A DNA stretch of 64,000 nucleotides, taken from Thuidium tamariscinum (taxonomy: Eukaryota > Streptophyta > Bryopsida > Hypnales > Thuidiaceae). The translations under genes and the position numbers were made by a program. Positions 33,545 through 46,600 of the stretch are shown here, piece after piece. Numbering within the stretch: the first letter of the stretch is position 1; each line of letters begins with the position of its first letter. The DNA lies in the NCBI GenBank assembly GCA_947034885.2, contig OX344757.2, forward strand, positions 7,998,001 to 8,062,000, given 5' to 3'. The notes beneath the pieces are model-generated. The model made no database searches. It saw only the letters and a list, made by a program, of their open reading frames with translations, and was not told the DNA's origin.

Positions 33545-34800
33545 TAGTATTAACCCTTGGAGCCGTAAACTGTATTTTTTTGGCCATATAATGATTTTAG
33601 GCAACTCATTATGAGTGGAGTTTTAATTTTTTTTCTTTCAAAATTTTCACAAAACATTTTTTTAATGAGTAGCTTTAAAGCCCAACAATTTTCATGACTT
33701 TTAACTACATGATTAAAAAGTTATGGCATGATATGTTGTTTTTTTAATTTAGTAAGCAATCTTGGCAGCTAAAAAACCTTCTTTAAATATTATTTTTTTA
33801 AGAAATAAAATTTGAAATTGGTTTATAGATTCATATCTATGTAGAAAACATAAGAGGATTTTTGGGCCCTTAGAAGACCGTTTCAAGGCTACTCCCTGAA
33901 ATTGTTCCCACTACTGTTGACCAGCATTTTTGAATTTCAGAATGTCTTACAAAGAAAGAAAATGATTTTTAAAAATGATTTTTTTTCAATTTTTTAAAAA
34001 ATAATTTAATAATGAACTTAAAATAACTAATAAACTAATATTTTCTGACATGGTAGTCGCTCGATTACATTAGCATGCTGATGTGTCAGCGTTCCCGACG
34101 TTCCCGGCATTTGGGAACTTGCAATCTTCTAAATAGGCCAGAAGTCCTCTTATGCTTTGAATCATTTTATTTTGATTAATGAGATGAAAGTTATGAAGAG
34201 TTTTAGTTTGAGGTAGTTTGCCAGTAGTTATAGAATCTCTACTCTACAAAAAGAGTTTGAAATCCTTTATTTGATTCAATTTTTAATATTTTTGAAAAAA
34301 ATTAAAACATTGAATGAAGATTTTTTTGTTACAATATTATAACCATTGAGATTGGCATTTTTAATTTCTATAAATAAATTGTTGACAGTTTTAGTATTTT
34401 GAATCATTTTCTACTTTTTTCTACTTACTATTTTTCCTATGTGTTGTACAATTCCAAATGATTTGAAATTCATTGAGCATGTAGTCAACTTGCATTGAAA
34501 AGTGAATTCAAAGAGTGACCACCACGATTTTGAACATTTTTTCATACAAATGTGACCTTGTGAACTACAACTACCTGGGTTTTCAAAGGAAAAAAAATTT
34601 GCCAATTCAAATGTTAATATCTTGCAATCTACACACTAGAAATTTATGAAATTTTTTCTACATCTCTTCAAAACACCTTCCTACAAGATCCTACAATTAC
34701 ATTTATCCAAAAAAAATTCTAAAATTTTGCACTTGTATTAGAAATTGCACTTTTGGAGCGTTTTTCATGAAAATATAGTAAAAAATCTTTAGGCCAGTTA
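33545..34800 (+). repeat. Dispersed repeat, copy A, with a nested MITE
   Basis: It aligns with 61340-62270 in the same orientation. Shared words: CAACAATTTTC, GATATGTTGTTT, AAATTTGAAATT, AAAGTTATGAAGA, TTGACAGTTTTAGTATTTTG-like and TGAATCATT. The alignment is interrupted here only by the MITE at 33849-34154. Function unknown; probably an old retroelement. Confidence 0.72.
33849..34154 (+). mobile_element. CATAAGAGG MITE family, copy 4
   Basis: 306 bp from CATAAGAGGATTTTTGGGCC to GGCCAGAAGTCCTCTTATG. It shares ACTCCCTGAAATTGTTCCCA, GACATGGTAGTCGCTCGA and GGGAACTTGCAATCTTC with the other copies. Inserted into the dispersed repeat at 33545-34800. Confidence 0.85.
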
Positions 34801-37800
34801 AACCATGTATTGTGTAGATTTTGAATGCCATAAAAAATAAACTTCATTCAACAAGTATTCAATTGCGATGAAAAAAACAAAAAACAAAAAACATGTATTA
34901 TATCAATGGAAAGAACAAAGAACTTCCTATATGAATTTATAGTATAGTCATGTTGAAGGAATTTCAATCATTTATTTTAAATGTTTAGAAGCAATCTATA
35001 TTATTATCTTTCAATTGAACATTTTTTGAACATGCTATATTACAATTAATATAGAATTACAAATTGTATTCCATATGTAAGTATGGAATACACATCAACA
35101 TTTCATAGAATAGGTCCATATTTGATAAATCACATCCATATATATAAATAATTATAATGTCTTCTATATATCATACCCATATCAAAGTATCTTGGTTTTT
35201 TGGGTGAGTGAACAAATTTGAGGTGTGTTTAATTTCTACTTTTATTTTTATTTTTATTTTTTGGGGTGGTTAATTATTAGTTAATTTAGAAAGTACTTTG
35301 TATATTCCTTTTCAGGGGATAATTTAGTAGTTGGGGGAAAGATCCCATAGCAAATGGAGGTAAATTATAGACTACAAGTTTAACTTTGTGATGTTTAGTA
35401 GTGCATGCACAAACTAAATGTGTTTTGGGAGTTTTTTAAAAGTTTCCCACTTACCCTGATCTCATTTGGGTTCACTTTAGCACTAGGTCTATATCGAGCA
35501 TTTGTCCTTTACAATGTTCAAAGTAAAAATAAAAGTAAAACTTAGAAACATTCATTTAAACATCCCCATGCCAATACGCTAAATAGGAGTAACCTTGGAG
35601 AGTGGCTAAGCTTGGGCAACATAATTGCCCCACACTTGGCACGAGGAAGCGAAAATCATGACTGGCCACGACCAAGTTTAAGAAACACACACAATCTTGA
35701 GGAGTGTTCCCAATGGTTCACTAAGTAATATAAAAGACTTTATGTCCCTACCTTTTGGAAAACTTCATTTGAAAAGGTGAAGAGATTCTTTTTGAACTGA
35801 TAAACTAATAGTTATTAATGGAAGTTTGACCATTTGACAAGTCTCGTAGTGGGGACATGACTCTTCAAAAAAAAAACGCATGCCAACCCAAAAATATTGT
35901 CCACTTGGCACCTTGTTCGCCATCTAGGTGATTGCAAGAAAGGCCTCCCATTTTTGTCTCATTTTGCAACAGCACTAATTTTTTTCAGGAGTACTTTAAA
36001 AATAGAAAAATAATTTTTTTTAAATAAAATATATATTCAATGTATATTTCTGGGAGAAGAAAGTACCCTATGAAGGAAAAGTGTAGGAAAATTTTCTAAG
36101 TAGGTGAACTCGGCAGGTGCAAAATTTCATGAAAATGAGCACTTTTACATTTTAATTTGTAATAATTTGTAAAAAATAGGAAAATATGTTTTTCTTAAAA
36201 GTAAAAATTGGAAATTTAGAAAGGATTGATGGTGATGAGATTTCACCAAAAGAATGATTTTGAAACCATTTTCAATGTTCAAAATTGCATGCGCAAGAGG
36301 TTCTTATTTGCATGAATGTAGAGGATATAAAATAATGTTTTTTTTAATTCTTTTTTGTGAACACATGAATCTCTAGTGTAGGAGTAGACCACATAAATTT
36401 CAAGTCTACATCATTAATTTTGGATACTCCACAATACTAAAAAGTCCTAAATCGCAAAGTGTGATAAATGAACTAAATTAAAATTTAATTAGAAAATGTT
36501 TTTTGGAAATTTTTGAAAAATAAGGAATCTTATTACTATCAAATTGGTCATCTTCAATAAAAATTTCAAGTAAATTGGCTTAACTCCCCAAAAGTTATAA
36601 CCAATGGCATGAAAGTCACTTTGATTGTGATGCCAAATAGTACAACCCTTTCTTGCAATCACCCATCTCTGGCATAGGGATGTTCTAAAGTTTTAATAAA
36701 TCTTTATAAACATTGGATTCCTTTTGACGATTTATAGTATTGAATTATTATAATGATTAATTTCAAATATTTTGATTAGTTTAAGCAAAAATTGCCACAC
36801 CAAAGACATTAAACCATATTGGTGTTAGAATACCTTCTATTTAGACTTTGAAAAGTTATAAATTAGGCTTATAAATCTAAACAATATATTATTTCATGTA
36901 TCAAAATCTCCTTCAATTAATTTACCAATAACTTTGAAAATTTTGAAATTACTCTTTTATTTATTTTTATATATATAAACTTTAATATACCTATTTGGAC
37001 CAAAATTTATATTTTGTAAATATAGGATTTTAAATGAATTTATTTTATTATAAGGTCTAGAAAGGAATGTTAAGAAAAAGTAAGTGAAGAAGAAAGTTGA
37101 ATATACAACATTGGATCAATATAGGTGTCAATAGTCTAAAGATTTCAAGTTGCATAATAACATATAAATTATACTTGCTATCTTTGTTGTTGGTATTATT
37201 CCTATATGTCTATCATTTTTAAAATAACCCACATAAAATTCATGTTCATTTGTAGGAAGTTGTCTTTCCTATTGAATGGAATTTGTGAAAACTTTCTAAA
37301 GATGATCAATTATCATTTGTAATAAATATTCCATTTATAAATTAGAAAATAGGTCTTCGCATGCCCATCAATTTGATTGGATCTTAGTATTAAACACATA
37401 TAAAGTGTGTGCATCTAAATTGTCACTTGAAAACATTCATTCCATTGTATGTTTTCTATTACAATTAAGGTGCACATTCTCATGGGAACCATCTTTTAAC
37501 CACATGAGCTTTTGGCATAGAGCTTCATTGCAATGACTTGGTGTCCTAAATCCTCTATTCTAATCTTCTAGTTTTGTTTAGAGGCTTTTGCTTCTAAACG
37601 ATTGTCACACCTTGTTCTTGACAAAAAACTGTTCAATCCATCCAATATCTATCAAAATACTTAATGACCACTTCAATCACTTTAATAGACCTTTGAATCA
37701 ACTTATTTTGAAACAAATGAAATAATATTGACAACATTCATTTCTTAATATATATACAATTGTTATAATGGCTAAGACAAAAGAAAATTATTCCACTAAT

Positions 37801-38118
37801 CCAACTAAAAAATTTCCACTATTATAATAGAAAATGTGTATTTTTGAAATTGATCAAAACCACTAAGAATTTGAGTAATTTGCTTGATCATTTTCTCTTG
37901 ATGTCAAATAGAATGTAGGGTTTTATAGGATCTGGAAGTTCATATTGAGAACGAGTACCTCAAAAAAGACTACAAGAAAATTAGTATTTTATATTTGGAA
38001 AAATATGAGTAAGGATGACCAATAAATCGGTGATTGCTCATAGTCAGATTTTTAAAGGACAATAGTTTGGAGAAAAAATATGACTACAAAGTACTTTATA
38101 GGGAACATATTTTGGGAA
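34801..38118. other. AT-rich intergenic DNA
   Basis: No gene is seen. Bases 37870-37985 match part of the old repeat near 16210-16330. Confidence 0.55.
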
Positions 38119-39685
38119 TGTTGTGAGCCCTCGAGATGGCACTCAAGACTCTGGGTCCATTTTTTGCGATTAAATAGCGAAAATTAGCCAAAATATTCAA
38201 GAAAAAGATATAAAAAAAGTGTTGAGGGAGTTTTGGTTACAATCTATGCCAAAATGGTGGAAAACCAACTTAGAAGGTGGAAAATTCCTAATCCTAAAAG
38301 TTTGAATCATTCTAAGTCTCCAAAGCAAGTTTATGTGAAGATTTAGTAATTCCGAGAGAAATAAGGAATCAAGAGTTAGTCAGTCCTAATAATTGTCTGT
38401 GCAAAGTCAACCTTTTAAGGATGCACATGACATACTGACTAAGCTAAAAGAGTCTACTACGAGCCTAGAAGAGTTACCAAGGCTTCAGTTCAATCTTGGA
38501 ACAAATTGGATTTAAAAGTAAAACCACTACAATGAATTTGGAGAATGCGAACTTCACGAGATAAAAGATGGAGGATTGAAGATTGAAGACTACAGAGAGG
38601 TGTTCCAAGGGTAGGAGCATGCCAGGAGCGAACAAGAATCAAACAATTGTCCAAGATTCCCGGACATCGGGAATTAAATTGTCCAATTGGGCAAAGTAAT
38701 TCCAAATTACTAAAATTAGAAAAGGTGCAAGGTTGCGTGGGACTTACACCAAGAATCTAGGAGTGCCCTAAATGTTACCCAATTTATTTCGGATTTTTCC
38801 GAAATTCCACGTTGACTCCATGGGAAGTCAACCGCACATAGAAATGTTCGTAAATTCATAGAAATTACGTATGATGCGGTAAAATCTCACTAAAAATTAG
38901 CATAGGTTTTTGTGTGCTTAATAAGCGCCCGGTCAAGTTTGAAGACATTCCAACATTCTCAACTACTAGAACCGGCATCGACATCGAATTTCACTGGAAG
39001 TTACAAGTTGGCGGTGGGTTGACCGGCGTATCAGGAGCGAATGATGTCCGATTGTCGCAAATGAGGAGTCATTCCTTACTCTCACGGACATTCCTAACAA
39101 CCCTAGCCTGACAGATTCATCAAAATGTGCAAATCCTAGAAGTTAGATTTTTGACTTTTAATTGGAGTTACCGTAATTCCAATTTGGGCGCACAAACGGC
39201 CGAGGAGTGAGGGGTAAGGGGTCTCTTCGGCTAATTGGGGTCTTCTGAAGACAATGGCGTAGACGGTTTTCCATTTCGAGTTGTTCCCTAAAAGATAGAG
39301 AGGGTCAGCTCTTAGTTTGACTTTTTAATCGTTAATTGCGGTTAATTAGAAGTGATTTTGGAAATATCTCTTGGAAAATCAAAGATTGGATTTGGTCAAG
39401 ATCTCTTTCTTGCATAAAAAGCCACCTTTGGGCTAAAGAAAGACAATTTTCAAAATGACTTTTGGTTAATTTGCAAAATATCTACGTAAATTAGGGTTAA
39501 TTCCAAAATATTTTGGGTTAAGATCTTGGATTTGATTTGGCCAAGATTTCGTTTGCCAAATGGGGATGTTTTTAGAAATTTTCACCATTAAACAACTAAT
39601 ATTTTGGAATTACATTAGGGTAGTTTAGGATAAGAAGTAACAAAGTGTTTTCACTGGCAATTACCGAGAGGGGCCCGGCCACGAG

Positions 39686-39693
39686 TATATAAG
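39686..39693 (+). promoter_or_regulatory. TATA box (TATATAAG)
   Basis: TATATAAG followed by GGGCCCCCCTCGAGG. It is the clearest core-promoter-like signal in the window, and lies in the LTR-like block about 2.06 kb upstream of the orphan start exon at 41744. Confidence 0.55.
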
Positions 39694-39927
39694 GGCCCCC
39701 CTCGAGGTTGCCAGTACCCTTGTTTCTCGCACCGACACTTTGTTCTTCTTCTGTGCTACCGACGTGGTCGGAGCACTACTTGGACCAAAATTCTTGGCCA
39801 AGTCTTGTTTTGTGTTTTGATATTGAAATCTTGAAGGCTTAGGGCCCCTTCAATCAATTCTAGAAACTGTTTTCTATGAAAAGGCTAAGCCTTAACTGTT
39901 TTGTTGGAAATTTCAACCATTGAGTGC

Positions 39928-40072
39928 CAAAGTTCGTTTCAAACACTGTCATGTGTACCTCTTTTGGTGACAAAATCTTGAAATACTAGGAAATTTTGGG
40001 AATTTAAAGTGAAAGTTCGGTTCAACACTGTCATGTGTACCTCCTTTTGCGATTAAAATTCTTAAAATACTA
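39928..40072 (+). repeat. Tandem duplication, two units about 84 bp apart
   Basis: AAAGTTCG-TTCAA-CACTGTC, then ATGTGTACCT, then AAATACTA occur at 39928-39987 and again at 40012-40072. Confidence 0.8.
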
Positions 40073-40439
40073 CTGGAGAACCCCTTATACGGCGAAGCTC
40101 TACTCTCCTATTGATTGGAATGAAAAAGGTGGAAATCTAAAGCACCACATTAACTCCAAAAGTCATAGGTGATAAGCAAGTTGGGGAAAGACTAGTGTGA
40201 CACTTCTGGTTAATTACTATTACATTCCCTAATCTCAAAATTTCGGGCTTATGAAAATAATGGCTTAGTCATTGGCCTTATTTCACAAAATCCCACCCTC
40301 ATAGTACTCGTTCATTATTTATTTCATTTAAGAAAGCTCAAAGATAGAAATTAGTGCAAGTAGAAATTGAAGTTAATTCACGTAGAGATTCACCGTAGTT
40401 AGTATTAAGTCCAAAAATCCACCAAAAAACCTTGTATGT

Positions 40440-40890
40440 TTACCAAAATTTGGAATTCGAACATCCAGCCAGACCCCAATCCAGCCAGACCACTCAGTCA
40501 ACCAGTTGGGGAGACCATCAATCACCGGACCGAACCAAGCAGAGGGAGAGGTCGGCACCCCGCCTCACCGCCAGTCGCACCGCGCCACGTGGCAGGCGCT
40601 GATGCGTCGCGAGGACGGGCCCGACCAACCCGCGGCTGCCACGTGGCCGGGGACGGAAGGGGTACTAGCACCAAACTGAGACAGGGAGCGGGAGGCTACC
40701 AGTACCGAACTGAGACAGGGAGTGGGGAGTCAGGAGCGGCACTAGGGCAGTGGGGAGTCGGGAGTCCAGAAGCTGAACCAGACTTAGTAAGCACAGATCA
40801 TCAAAATCTCAAAAACTTGATTATTGAGAAAATCTCCGGGTTGGTAGTTGGAGCCACAACCCTTTTTTTTTTTGGTGATTCTCTCTAAAA
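40440..40890. other. GC-rich stretch with an open plus frame
   Basis: A 150-codon frame (40436-40888) starting MFTKIWNSN is open, but its middle is Arg/Gly/Pro-rich text dictated by GC content. It also holds a near-tandem repeat (ACTGAGACAGGGAG at about 40674 and 40709). No domain is recognised, so I do not call a gene. Confidence 0.35.
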
Positions 40891-41743
40891 ATCTAATTTT
40901 TGGAATCTCAACATTCTTCACATAAACTTCGCTTAAGCTCCTAACGCCATAGCCATTTCCATCTCAAAGTTGTTGCAAAACACACCGAAACTAGAATGAA
41001 ATAGGAGAGGGAAGGATTAGGAAGATTAAGGCGAATAAGGGAAGCAATTCCCAATAAAAAATTCAATTTCAAGGAATAATACTATTGAACTTGATTCTTA
41101 TTCCTTGGGGGTTGACCCTTGGGAATAAAAAATCCATTTCTTTAGAATATTACTATTGAATTTATTCTCGTTCTTTAGGAATGTTCTACATTCTTTGGTA
41201 GTTAGTCATTAATTAGATTCTTAGAAGGTTTGGATTTTGTTGGTTTTGTTTTATTAGGCCTAATAGGCCAAAAGGGAAACAAACAAATTGACAACCAATT
41301 TCTTTACAAATTAATGCAAATTCAAAATTAATTAGATTTGAAAAGATTTGACAATAGTTTTGATTTAAAATATTCTAATAAGACAAAAGGGAAGGGACAA
41401 ATTAACAACTAATTTCTTTAAAGATTTTAAACAATTCCAAAAATTAATTAGATTTGAAAAGATTTGAAGATAATTTCCCATTCAAATTAATTAAATTCAA
41501 TTTGAATCAATTAAAACATCAAATTCAAACCAACATAATAGCTAACCATTAAATTTCCTTGGATTTCTCTAGAATAGAACACTAACAAAATAGGTAGACA
41601 AATTTGAATTGCAGTATTTTCTAATTACCTAGAATTTAGGAATTAAAAGAATTACTCAATTAAATTAGCGCTACATAACCTTAGTTTCATTTTAACCAGG
41701 ATAGATTTAATTGATGAACAACGTCAGAATTACTATGGATTAG

Positions 41744-41839
41744 ATGGAGAGCCGGGATGATTTCGATGACGAGGTTGCGAGGGAATATTTACACATGATG
41801 CTGTTCGATGACAAGACTATGGAGATTTACGTAGAGGAG
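41744..41839 (+). CDS. Orphan first-exon candidate
   Basis: An ATG directly after an in-frame TAG opens 32 codons (MESRDDFDDEVAREYLHMML, then FDDKTMEIYVEE) that end exactly at a GAG-GTAAAC splice donor. The composition is acidic and helical, unlike the AT-rich surroundings. No downstream exon was identified in the following 5 kb. It could be the start of a broken host gene or of a transposase gene. Confidence 0.35.
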
Positions 41840-42119
41840 GTAAACCACTCCCATTTGATTTTCATTCTTGTTGTTTTATTGTTACGTTTCTTTTTACCGA
41901 ACGCTTGGATCTAGAACTAGATACAATTTCAACCAATAAAGTAGAATAGGATAAATAGATTAGTTGAACTTTGACCATAACATTAGATTAGAAACACTCA
42001 AGAACGTGACTAAAAGAGTTCATTGCTTGGAAGGCTTTCTTTTAATACCCAATTAGAAAGAAAACTCAATTAGACACAGGACCCGTGTGAAAAAACTCTT
42101 AGCTCGAGGGTGGAGTTAG

Positions 42120-42480
42120 GAGCACTCACAAATGTGTAGTTATATCTTCTTTTCAATCATATATTGTAGTCATATTTCTACAATAGTAACATCTTTTTCT
42201 TTAGAGGAACCTTAGAAAAATTTGAGTAGGGAACATGTTTGGAAAGTGCTTAGTCATATTTTTCTATCATATTTTTTTGTGAGTCATATTTTGCAATAAA
42301 AAAATTTGGTACTAATTTTTTTTGGGGGGGGGAGCCCAAAGTAAATTTAGGCAAGGAACATGCTTGGAAAGTGCTTAGTCATATATTTGCTTGAGTAATA
42401 ATTTGCAATCACATCTTTTTGGTAGTCATTTTTTTTCTTTTTGTGGTAACCAAAGGAAAATTGGGTCACATGTTTTGTAC
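42120..42480 (+). repeat. Degenerate direct repeat
   Basis: GGAACATG-TTGGAAAGTGCTTA followed by GTCATAT recurs at about 42230 and 42355, roughly 125 bases apart. The word GAGTCATATTTTGCAATAAA at 42281 recurs at about 46820 in a slightly altered form. This hints at a larger dispersed element between 42.1 and 46.9 kb, but I could not define its ends. Confidence 0.45.
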
Positions 42481-43789
42481 ACATTTTTTTGATAATTATT
42501 TCTTTTTCTTTTGATGAAGTCCAAGGAAAAGGTGATCAATCTATGATGGGTCTCTTGTATTTTGGTCCTAGGGCCCATTCCTTGGATTTAAAGCATGATT
42601 TTTCTACTAAAAATAGTTATTTTAAGTTCTATGATGTATCTATTAAAAGATTGATGTAAAATTATTTGGCTTGCTACTTGTTTATATTTTAGTGAATAAA
42701 TTTATGATTCTCATGGAATTTAAATGAGAAGTAGAAAAAAAAACAATAACAACAAGAGATAATTAAATAATTTTTTTAAGAATTTAGAAAGAAATTAAAG
42801 GGGAAGAAAAGACTTCAAATAGTGTAAAGCACCAAGGTAGGACAAAGCCTAAAAATCTACTACAAAAACCAAGCTTGCGTTAACCTACTATTGGAACTTG
42901 TCTTGACATTGACTAATTATATTGATTGATTGTGATGGTTCATGTAAATTGAAAGCTAATTAAACTAGTTGATACAAAATAAAATCTCATGCATTTATAC
43001 TAATGATGTAGATTGAAGCTTATAAAGCTTAGAAAAAAATCACTAAAGGTTTGAAGAAACCCTAATCCAAGAAAGAGAAAAAGGAATACAAGAAAAATAA
43101 TGCATGAGAGACTACAAAGTAAGAGGTGTGCTTTATGTTGAAAGTCTAAGTGTTTGAAGTAGAAATAGAAGTTCCAAGTTGATACTCAAAGCTTTGGGCA
43201 TAGTTAGGATATTAATTTTTATCTCCTAATAGGAGTTTGACCACATGTTATTTAAACAAAGATTGTTGTTTAAAATATGTAGTGTCAAACAAATGAAGTG
43301 GTAAGGTCTTTAGTATATACTTAGTTAGCACAAATGAAGCTTGTATCATCACAATCATCTAATTTCTAAAATAAATATAAATTAATTAGAAAGTAACAAA
43401 GGTCAAAGATTACAAATCTAAAATATCCCAAAAAATAGAGGGAAAAAGAAAAAAATATAGAATATAAGTTGGAGAAAGTCAAGAAGGGAAGTATAAAGAA
43501 ATAGATTTTAGGTTGAAAAAAGAATAAGATCATAGATAGAATTTATTTACTTTGATGTAAAAGTTGTTATTTAAGTTGTATACAAAGAGACATAAAATGC
43601 AACAAAAATCTATAGATGAAGGTGGACCTCAAGATACACTTATAGAAGACATGTTGGAGCATGGAGATGTTATGGAAATGGATTCCTAGGCATGTCCTTA
43701 TATTTTACACTTTGTTATTTCTTTTATTGTAAAAACTATAGTTAAGTTAGAAATTAGAGGTTTGAGTTAGACCTTTAAGAATTTACTAA

Positions 43790-43932
43790 CACTACAAAAA
43801 AATGGGGGTATGAAATGACTTGTCCACAATGATTACACTAGCAACAATGATTGCAAAATGGTCATTTTGTATTCATTATTGTCGGTGTAGTCATTGTGGA
43901 CAAGTCATTTGTACCCCCATTTTCTTGTAATG
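43790..43932. mobile_element. CACTA-type MITE, 143 bp hairpin
   Basis: The left end is CACTACAAAAAAATGGGGG and the right end is the inverse, CCCCCATTTTCTTGTAATG. The arms pair along almost the whole length (GACTTGTCCACAATGA with TCATTGTGGACAAGTC). The 3-bp duplication TAA flanks both sides (43787-43789, 43933-43935). CACTACAAGAAAA-like termini plus a 3-bp duplication are the signature of CACTA (En/Spm) elements. Confidence 0.9.
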
Positions 43933-45179
43933 TAAAATTCAACTTTGAACTCAAGATCACTTAGGTAATTTCTAGAGATTTCGAGTAACATTTATAAAAT
44001 TGAAAAAAAATTTAGAAAGATGGAATACAATGAGATTAGATAGTTAAGAGCACTAGTTTAGATTTAAAATACCAATATTCATCTAATTTAAATATTAAAA
44101 AATGCACCTTTAAATCTAGTTGATATTGAGAATACAATTTTGAAAGTAAAAATTAATTTAGGCATAAAGGCCTGAAGAAAATGTTGGATGAAGTTTTGAA
44201 GGATGAATTAGAAATAAAACTTCAACCATTTGTAATTTTTGCTAAAATATCTCATTATAAAGATTTTTACTATTTTAGAGTAGGCATTTTGAATTGTACA
44301 ATTTAAACAAATAATATTTTTGAATTCCTCTATTTGGATTTGGAAATCTACATTATAGGCCTAAATTGGCCAAAACCGTCTAAAACCTCTAATTTCTACA
44401 AATTTGTATGAGTTTCAATTAAGATGTGAACAACCTAATATATTTTAATGTTAGAAAAACTTGATCATTGCATAAGATGCAAAATGAACAACTTTTTTAC
44501 ATCCAATTTAGGATTCAAAGGCCAATAACAAAGAAGATGGTCGAATATGCTTTCTTTCAAGTATATAGATAAAACTCACACATGTCATGTATTGAAGTTT
44601 TTGTTTTTTTAAAAGGTTCTCAAAGATGTCATACAAGTCACATTTATTGAAGGTTTCTATAGGCCCTACATAAGTCATATAAATATTCATATGAAGATTG
44701 AGGCTCACCATGGGCAAATGTGCACTTGTATTGAAATGAGAAGATGGTTGTCTGGATGTTCTTATAAGCATAAAGACTACAAAAGCATAATCCTTTCTTT
44801 TTGCTTCAAAAATGTTTTAAAATAGTGCTTGTATTAAATGCTTTTTCTTCTACATACTTTGTGCATGGACCTAAATATATTGAGAGACATATGACATGTA
44901 CTTCAATGTCTTTTTTGTTCCATAATTATAAGTGCTTAAGGTCTTGTAACTTTCCTTTGAACATTTTGTAGAGTTGAAGTGTCAAAATGTATCCATTTTG
45001 AATCAAATTTGGTTGTTAAACTAACTTAGTTGTACAATATAGCCATATTTGGTCAGTTGCATGCACACCTCAAGTCACATGACTAGAGCAAGATATCAAG
45101 TCATGTCTATGTTTAAGAGTTTAAAACCCTAGCCACCATTGTCTGTAGCCATCCTATCAAAGTGAAACATTTGACTATT

Positions 45180-45640
45180 TTTGCTTTTTCTTCAATATTT
45201 CTTGTTGCCCCTTGGATTTTGCTCCTTGTTGCCTTTTAGATCTTGCTTCTTTTTCTTTCTTAATTGTTGATCCTTATTACTTTTTAGTTCTTGTGTACTT
45301 ATAGTTTCTTCTTGTTATCTCTTAGTTCTTGCTTTTGCTTCTCATATCTTTTTGTTGCTTCTTGTTTTATTTCCTCTTGTTTCCTCTTGTTGTTTCTTTA
45401 GTTCTTGCTTCTGGTTTCTTCTTGTTGCATGTTAGCTTATGCTTCTTGTTGTATTTTAGTTCTTGATTTTTCTTGTTATTTGTTGCATTTTGTTGTATCT
45501 CAACCTATACTTCTTGTTGTATTTTAAATTCTTATTTCTTGCTTGTTCTTGTTTTTGTTGCATCTTATTGCATTTACCTATTTCTTATTGTTAGCTTTTA
45601 GCACTTGCTACTTTTTACTAGTTGGCCCTTCTATTACCAT
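45180..45640 (+). repeat. Degenerate minisatellite (TTCTTGTTGC-TTTTAGTTCTTG)
   Basis: Variants of TTCTTGTTGCATTTTAG and TTAGTTCTTGCTTC recur about a dozen times with irregular spacing. Confidence 0.7.
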
Positions 45641-46349
45641 TGCTATTTTTTCTTTTTCTTTATTTGCAGTTTATAGAAATATAGTGGTTATGGCTTTTTC
45701 TTATCTTAAACTTGTGCTTCACATTTTGTATTGCCTTAAATCTTAAAAGGTTGAGCTATATTGTTCATTCACTAAAAATTAATCTTCTTAATTGTAGAAG
45801 TAGCTAGGCACTAGAGGTTGGAATGAAGTTATAGGTCCTATAAGCATGCAAGAATATACATTTATAAAGAGTCATTAAGATATATTTTGTACTAGTGACT
45901 AATAAATATCATTGAAAAAAGATACATTCTTCTTTTGCATTTCTCTTTCCAATATGATTAATACTTGTGCATCTCAAAAATCATATATACTTTCTTTGAA
46001 TTGGATAGACTTTTTTACTCAACTACTAAATCATGTTGATGCATGACTACAATGAGTCATATCTATTTAAAATATATGAAAAGTGCGATTGTAGTTTATA
46101 ACAAAGCTATTGTAAACCTCAATCACCCCATTTACAAATCATACATACAAATCTAAGAAATTAAACTCTCACATATCCACAATATTGCTTTCTTAAGTAA
46201 TATTTCACAATATATCTTGGCCAAAATATAACTAATTGTAATCACATAATCTTACAATCATGTCTGAAATTTAATCCTAAATTTTAAAAGATATGACTAC
46301 ATTCAATCATATAATTATTAATAACATTCCATATCAACTACCACATCAT

Positions 46350-46600
46350 CCAAAAACATGACTCACATAGTTTTTATTTTACATCAACAAAAAATACAAC
46401 TCACAAGGATCATTTTTCATATCAGCAAAAAATATGACTTACAGGAGTCATTTTCTACAACATTGAAAACATGACTCATAAGAATTACCTTTTTCAGCAA
46501 TAAAAATATGATTGCACAAAGGCGTATGCCATACTAGCCAAAAAATGACTCTATGTAGTCATATTACATGTCAATCAAAAATATGACTAGATGGATTCAT
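46350..46600. repeat. Degenerate repeats of a CAACAAAAATATGACTCA word
   Basis: About five loose copies of a 45-55 bp unit with AAAATATGACT and GAGTCAT-type words. No coding content. Confidence 0.5.

Larger units (their letters stand above)
38119..40235 (+). mobile_element. LTR-like block, possibly a solo LTR
   Basis: The stretch begins TGTTGTGAGCCCTCG, has a distinct moderate GC content against AT-rich flanks, and contains a TATA box (39686-39693) in a compact promoter-like context, followed by about 540 bases up to TTACTATTACA. This layout (TG start, U3, TATA, R/U5, CA end) fits a retrotransposon LTR. I found no second copy, no primer-binding site beyond 40235 and no convincing 5-bp target duplication, so both limits and identity are tentative. 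Confidence 0.35.

Noticed and set aside
40436..40888. 150-codon open plus frame as a gene
   Set aside because: The middle is Arg/Gly/Pro-rich text forced by GC-rich repeats, with no motif, and the same region is open in other frames.
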